Assembly: GCA_018825725.1 (NCBI GenBank)
Contig: JAHKBC010000145.1
Coordinates: forward strand, 1-7,876
Direction: 5' to 3'
DNA from: Candidatus Omnitrophota bacterium
Lineage (GTDB): Bacteria > Omnitrophota > Gorgyraeia > Gygaellales > Profunditerraquicolaceae
DNA length: 7,876 bases
Within the stretch, counting starts at the first letter, position 1; the number at the start of each line of letters is the position of its first letter. Positions 5,823 through 7,876 of the stretch are shown here, piece after piece. The translations under genes were made by a program, and so were the position numbers. The notes below the pieces were generated by a model, which did not search any database, was not told the origin of the DNA, and saw only the letters and a list, made by a program, of their open reading frames with translations.

Positions 5823-6491
5823 CTACCCCAACTTCCCATCCTCCAGCCGGCAGAGGCGGTCCGTAGAGCCAACCAATTCCAGATTATGCGTTACCAGAAC
5901 CACAGTCATGCCTTTATCCTTATTGAGACTGCGAATTAAAGAAATCACTTCTTTGCCGGACTGGGAATCAAGGTTTCCAGTTGGTTCATCACAAAAGAGA
6001 ATCTCAGGGTTATTGATTAATGCCCTGACCAATGCCACCCTCTGCTGTTCCCCGCCGGATAACTCTGACGGAAAATGTTCTCCTCTTTTGTCTAAACCCA
6101 CCATATCCAGTAATTCCAACGCTGACTTTTTCTCATTGCTGCCGAAACTACCCCTTGCGCCCACCATTGCCGGCATCAATACATTCTCTATAACCGTAAA
6201 CTCCTGCAACAGATGATAAAATTGAAAAACAAATCCTATGCTCTTGTTTCTTAATTCACATAGGGCGCTATCTTTTAAACTATAAATATCCTTGCCCTTA
6301 AAATACACGGCTCCTGTTGTCGGACTATCCAGCCCGCCCAAAATATGCAAGAGAGTAGATTTACCTGCCCCCGAAGGACCGACTACGGCCGCAAATACGC
6401 CTTTATCTATCCTTAACTCCAATCCCTTTAATACCTCAACATCCTTATTGGTTCTGGAGTAAATCTTATGTATGTTCTTGGCTTCCAGCAT
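5823..6491 (-). CDS. lolD: Lipoprotein-releasing ABC transporter ATP-binding protein LolD
   Basis: This is the cytoplasmic ATPase of the Lol exporter, which powers release of outer-membrane lipoproteins from the inner membrane to LolA. The 222 residues match the LolD/MacB ATPase subgroup. Walker A is GPSGAGKS (38-45). The Q-loop is in FVFQFYHLLQEFT (87-99), where FVFQFxxLLxEFT is typical of LolD. The ABC signature is LSGGEQQ (144-150), Walker B is ILFCDEP (164-170, catalytic E169), the D-loop is GNLD (172-175) and the switch histidine is H202. All catalytic elements are intact. It follows the matching permease after 76 bp. The ATG at 6491 has only a weak GGA-type ribosome site, which lies within a stable hairpin arm. 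The gap of 179 bp to ilvE suggests it ends the lol unit, although no clear terminator is visible. Confidence 0.94.
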   Translation of the reverse strand: MLEAKNIHKIYSRTNKDVEVLKGLELRIDKGVFAAVVGPSGAGKSTLLHILGGLDSPTTGAVYFKGKDIYSLKDSALCELRNKSIGFVFQFYHLLQEFTVIENVLMPAMVGARGSFGSNEKKSALELLDMVGLDKRGEHFPSELSGGEQQRVALVRALINNPEILFCDEPTGNLDSQSGKEVISLIRSLNKDKGMTVVLVTHNLELVGSTDRLCRLEDGKLG

Positions 6492-6493
6492 AT

Positions 6494-6544
6494 CCGTCAG
6501 CTTTTTAGCTATCAGCTCTCAGCTATCAGCAAAAAAGCTGACGG
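6494..6544 (-). promoter_or_regulatory. 13-bp hairpin with a heptad repeat covering the lolD start region
   Basis: CCGTCAGCTTTTT (6494-6506) and AAAAAGCTGACGG (6532-6544) are perfect reverse complements with a 25-nt loop. On the transcript the 3' arm ends two bases before the lolD ATG (6491) and contains its only Shine-Dalgarno-like bases, so folding would hide the start. The loop and 3' arm also read as imperfect tandem heptamers: GCTGATA (6530-6524), GCTGAGA (6523-6517), GCTGATA (6516-6510) and GCTAAAA (6509-6503). The 10-mer AGCTATCAGC appears twice on the plus strand (6507-6516 and 6521-6530). It could be a translational control hairpin between the two lol genes or a short-sequence repeat insertion. 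Confidence 0.6.
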
Positions 6545-6567
6545 CCAAAAACTAAAAGCATATTTTT

Positions 6568-7758
6568 TTATTCATATCTCAAGGCCTCTACGGGCTTCAA
6601 CCGCGCGGCAATTCTCGCCGGATAAATCGTAGAGACCAGGCTAATTAATATAGCAGCAGCGATGATAAGTGAGAGGTCTGGCCATATGGCTAGAGAAACC
6701 GGTATCTTATCAATATAGTAAATATCAGGAGGCAATTTCACAAACTGGTATTTACTTAATAAAAGACAGATCGTTACTCCTCCCAGCACCCCACAGAAAG
6801 TACCCAACCCGCCGATAATAAGCCCAACAAAAGTAAAGGTGCTTTTGATTACACGTGAGCTTGCCCCCAGGGCCTTGAGTATTCCGATATCTTTAGTTTT
6901 TTCAACAACCATGATCATCAGCGTACTTATGATATTAAATGATGCCACCAGGATTATTAGAGTTAGAATAATAAACATGGTAAACTTCTCTAGTTTTAAA
7001 GCCGCAAAGAAATTTATATTCTGTTCCATCCAGGTCTTTAAGTGATAGTCAAATCCGAGTATCTGGTATAGCTCCTTTTTTACCTTATCGGCGCGGTAAA
7101 GATTATCCAACTTCAGGTTCACAGCGCTAATCTGGCCTTCCCATCCTAAAATCTCCTGGCCTGTATTTAATGGCAAGAAGATAAGATTCATATCATAATC
7201 ATACATTCCGGAATAAAAAATACCCGCTACTTTCAGGTTGTACTGCTTACCCAAGGGAGAATAGACGGTCAATTCCGATCCCAGGCCGAAGCCCAGATAA
7301 TTAGCTAACTCTCTGCCCACGATTACTGTCGAGCCTGATAGTTTATTCAAATTACCCGAAACAAGGTAATTTCCGACCCGGCTCACATGTTTCTCTTTAT
7401 CCGGTTCAATACCGCGAAAACCTACGGCAAAAAATTTATCCCCTTCTCGAATTAATACCTGGCCCTGAACATAGGGGCTGGAACTTAAGATGTGCGGATG
7501 AGATTTGATTTTTTCAACAATACCCAGGTATTCGGAATATTGCATACCCCGGTAATTAGTAATAGTCAGATGTGCAGAATTACCTACAATCTTATCTTTT
7601 AATTCCCGGTCAAAACCGCTCATCACCGCTATAACAACAATTAAGGCAGTGACTCCGATTGCTACGCCCGCGATAGAAATCAGGCTTATCAGAGTAACAA
7701 ATTTTTCTTTTCTCTTGGTAAATAAATAACGCCAGCTAAGTAAAATTTGCGCGCGCAT
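6568..7758 (-). CDS. lolC: Lipoprotein-releasing ABC transporter permease, LolC/LolE family
   Basis: This is an inner-membrane permease that extracts triacylated lipoproteins and passes them to LolA. The 396 residues are close to the family norm of about 400-415. The topology is typical: a short cytoplasmic N-terminus (SWRYLFTKRKEKFVTLISLI, 8-27), TM1 about 24-46, a large periplasmic MacB-like domain about 48-255, then TM2 about 260-284, TM3 about 308-336 and TM4 about 358-380. Diagnostic motifs are FFALKLEKFTMFIILTLIIL-like residues around 250-270, EKTKDIGILKALGAS (286-300) and LPPDIYYIDKIPV (342-354). Only one permease gene is present, so the exporter may use two copies of it, as in LolF-type systems, unless a second is elsewhere. 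The ATG at 7758 is 2 bp after the lysS stop; no strong Shine-Dalgarno is seen, so coupling to lysS is likely. Confidence 0.92.
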   Translation of the reverse strand: MRAQILLSWRYLFTKRKEKFVTLISLISIAGVAIGVTALIVVIAVMSGFDRELKDKIVGNSAHLTITNYRGMQYSEYLGIVEKIKSHPHILSSSPYVQGQVLIREGDKFFAVGFRGIEPDKEKHVSRVGNYLVSGNLNKLSGSTVIVGRELANYLGFGLGSELTVYSPLGKQYNLKVAGIFYSGMYDYDMNLIFLPLNTGQEILGWEGQISAVNLKLDNLYRADKVKKELYQILGFDYHLKTWMEQNINFFAALKLEKFTMFIILTLIILVASFNIISTLMIMVVEKTKDIGILKALGASSRVIKSTFTFVGLIIGGLGTFCGVLGGVTICLLLSKYQFVKLPPDIYYIDKIPVSLAIWPDLSLIIAAAILISLVSTIYPARIAARLKPVEALRYE

Positions 7759-7760
7759 TA

Positions 7761-7876
<116 letters not shown>

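Overview
The window is a compact stretch of bacterial genome with every supported gene on the minus strand. Base composition looks moderately AT-rich throughout, and I see no insertion sequence, tRNA, rRNA or CRISPR array. In the direction of transcription (high to low coordinates) the order is lysS (3' end) > lolC/E-type permease > lolD > ilvE-type aminotransferase > mcsA > mcsB > clpC > mlaE-type permease (5' part, running off the left edge).

The organism is very probably a diderm, because it carries Lol (lipoprotein release) and MlaE (outer-membrane lipid transport) machinery. It also has the McsA-McsB-ClpC protein-arginine phosphorylation system, best known from Firmicutes. That combination, the tight gene packing and the sequence style suggest an uncultured diderm lineage such as Candidatus Omnitrophota or a relative. 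The lineage is inference, not shown by the sequence.

Layout: (1) lysS-lolC-lolD, at 7876-5823. lysS and lolC are 2 bp apart, and a 76-bp gap before lolD holds a 13-bp hairpin covering the lolD ribosome-binding region. (2) A 179-bp leader, 5822-5644, rich in hairpins. (3) ilvE-mcsA-mcsB, at 5643-3212; ilvE and mcsA overlap by one base. (4) A 120-bp leader, 3211-3092, again with hairpins. (5) clpC-mlaE, from 3091 to the left edge, where the mlaE Shine-Dalgarno sits on the clpC stop codon.

McsB (arginine kinase), McsA (its zinc-finger/UVR activator) and ClpC (unfoldase with two phosphoarginine-type N-domain pockets and a ClpP-docking loop) should form one pathway that marks damaged proteins with phosphoarginine and feeds them to ClpP. 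No ctsR is present; ilvE sits where ctsR sits in Firmicutes.

The most interesting feature is non-coding. The leaders of ilvE-mcsA-mcsB and clpC-mlaE share a related dyad (CCGAYAG, 18-nt spacer, CTRTCGG), with a compensatory T:A to C:G change and similarity continuing about 20 bp further upstream. In each leader a second hairpin lies between the dyad and the start codon and could pair alternatively with part of the dyad. This could be a shared operator or RNA element for the phosphoarginine regulon, or a dispersed palindromic repeat. The sequence alone does not decide between them.
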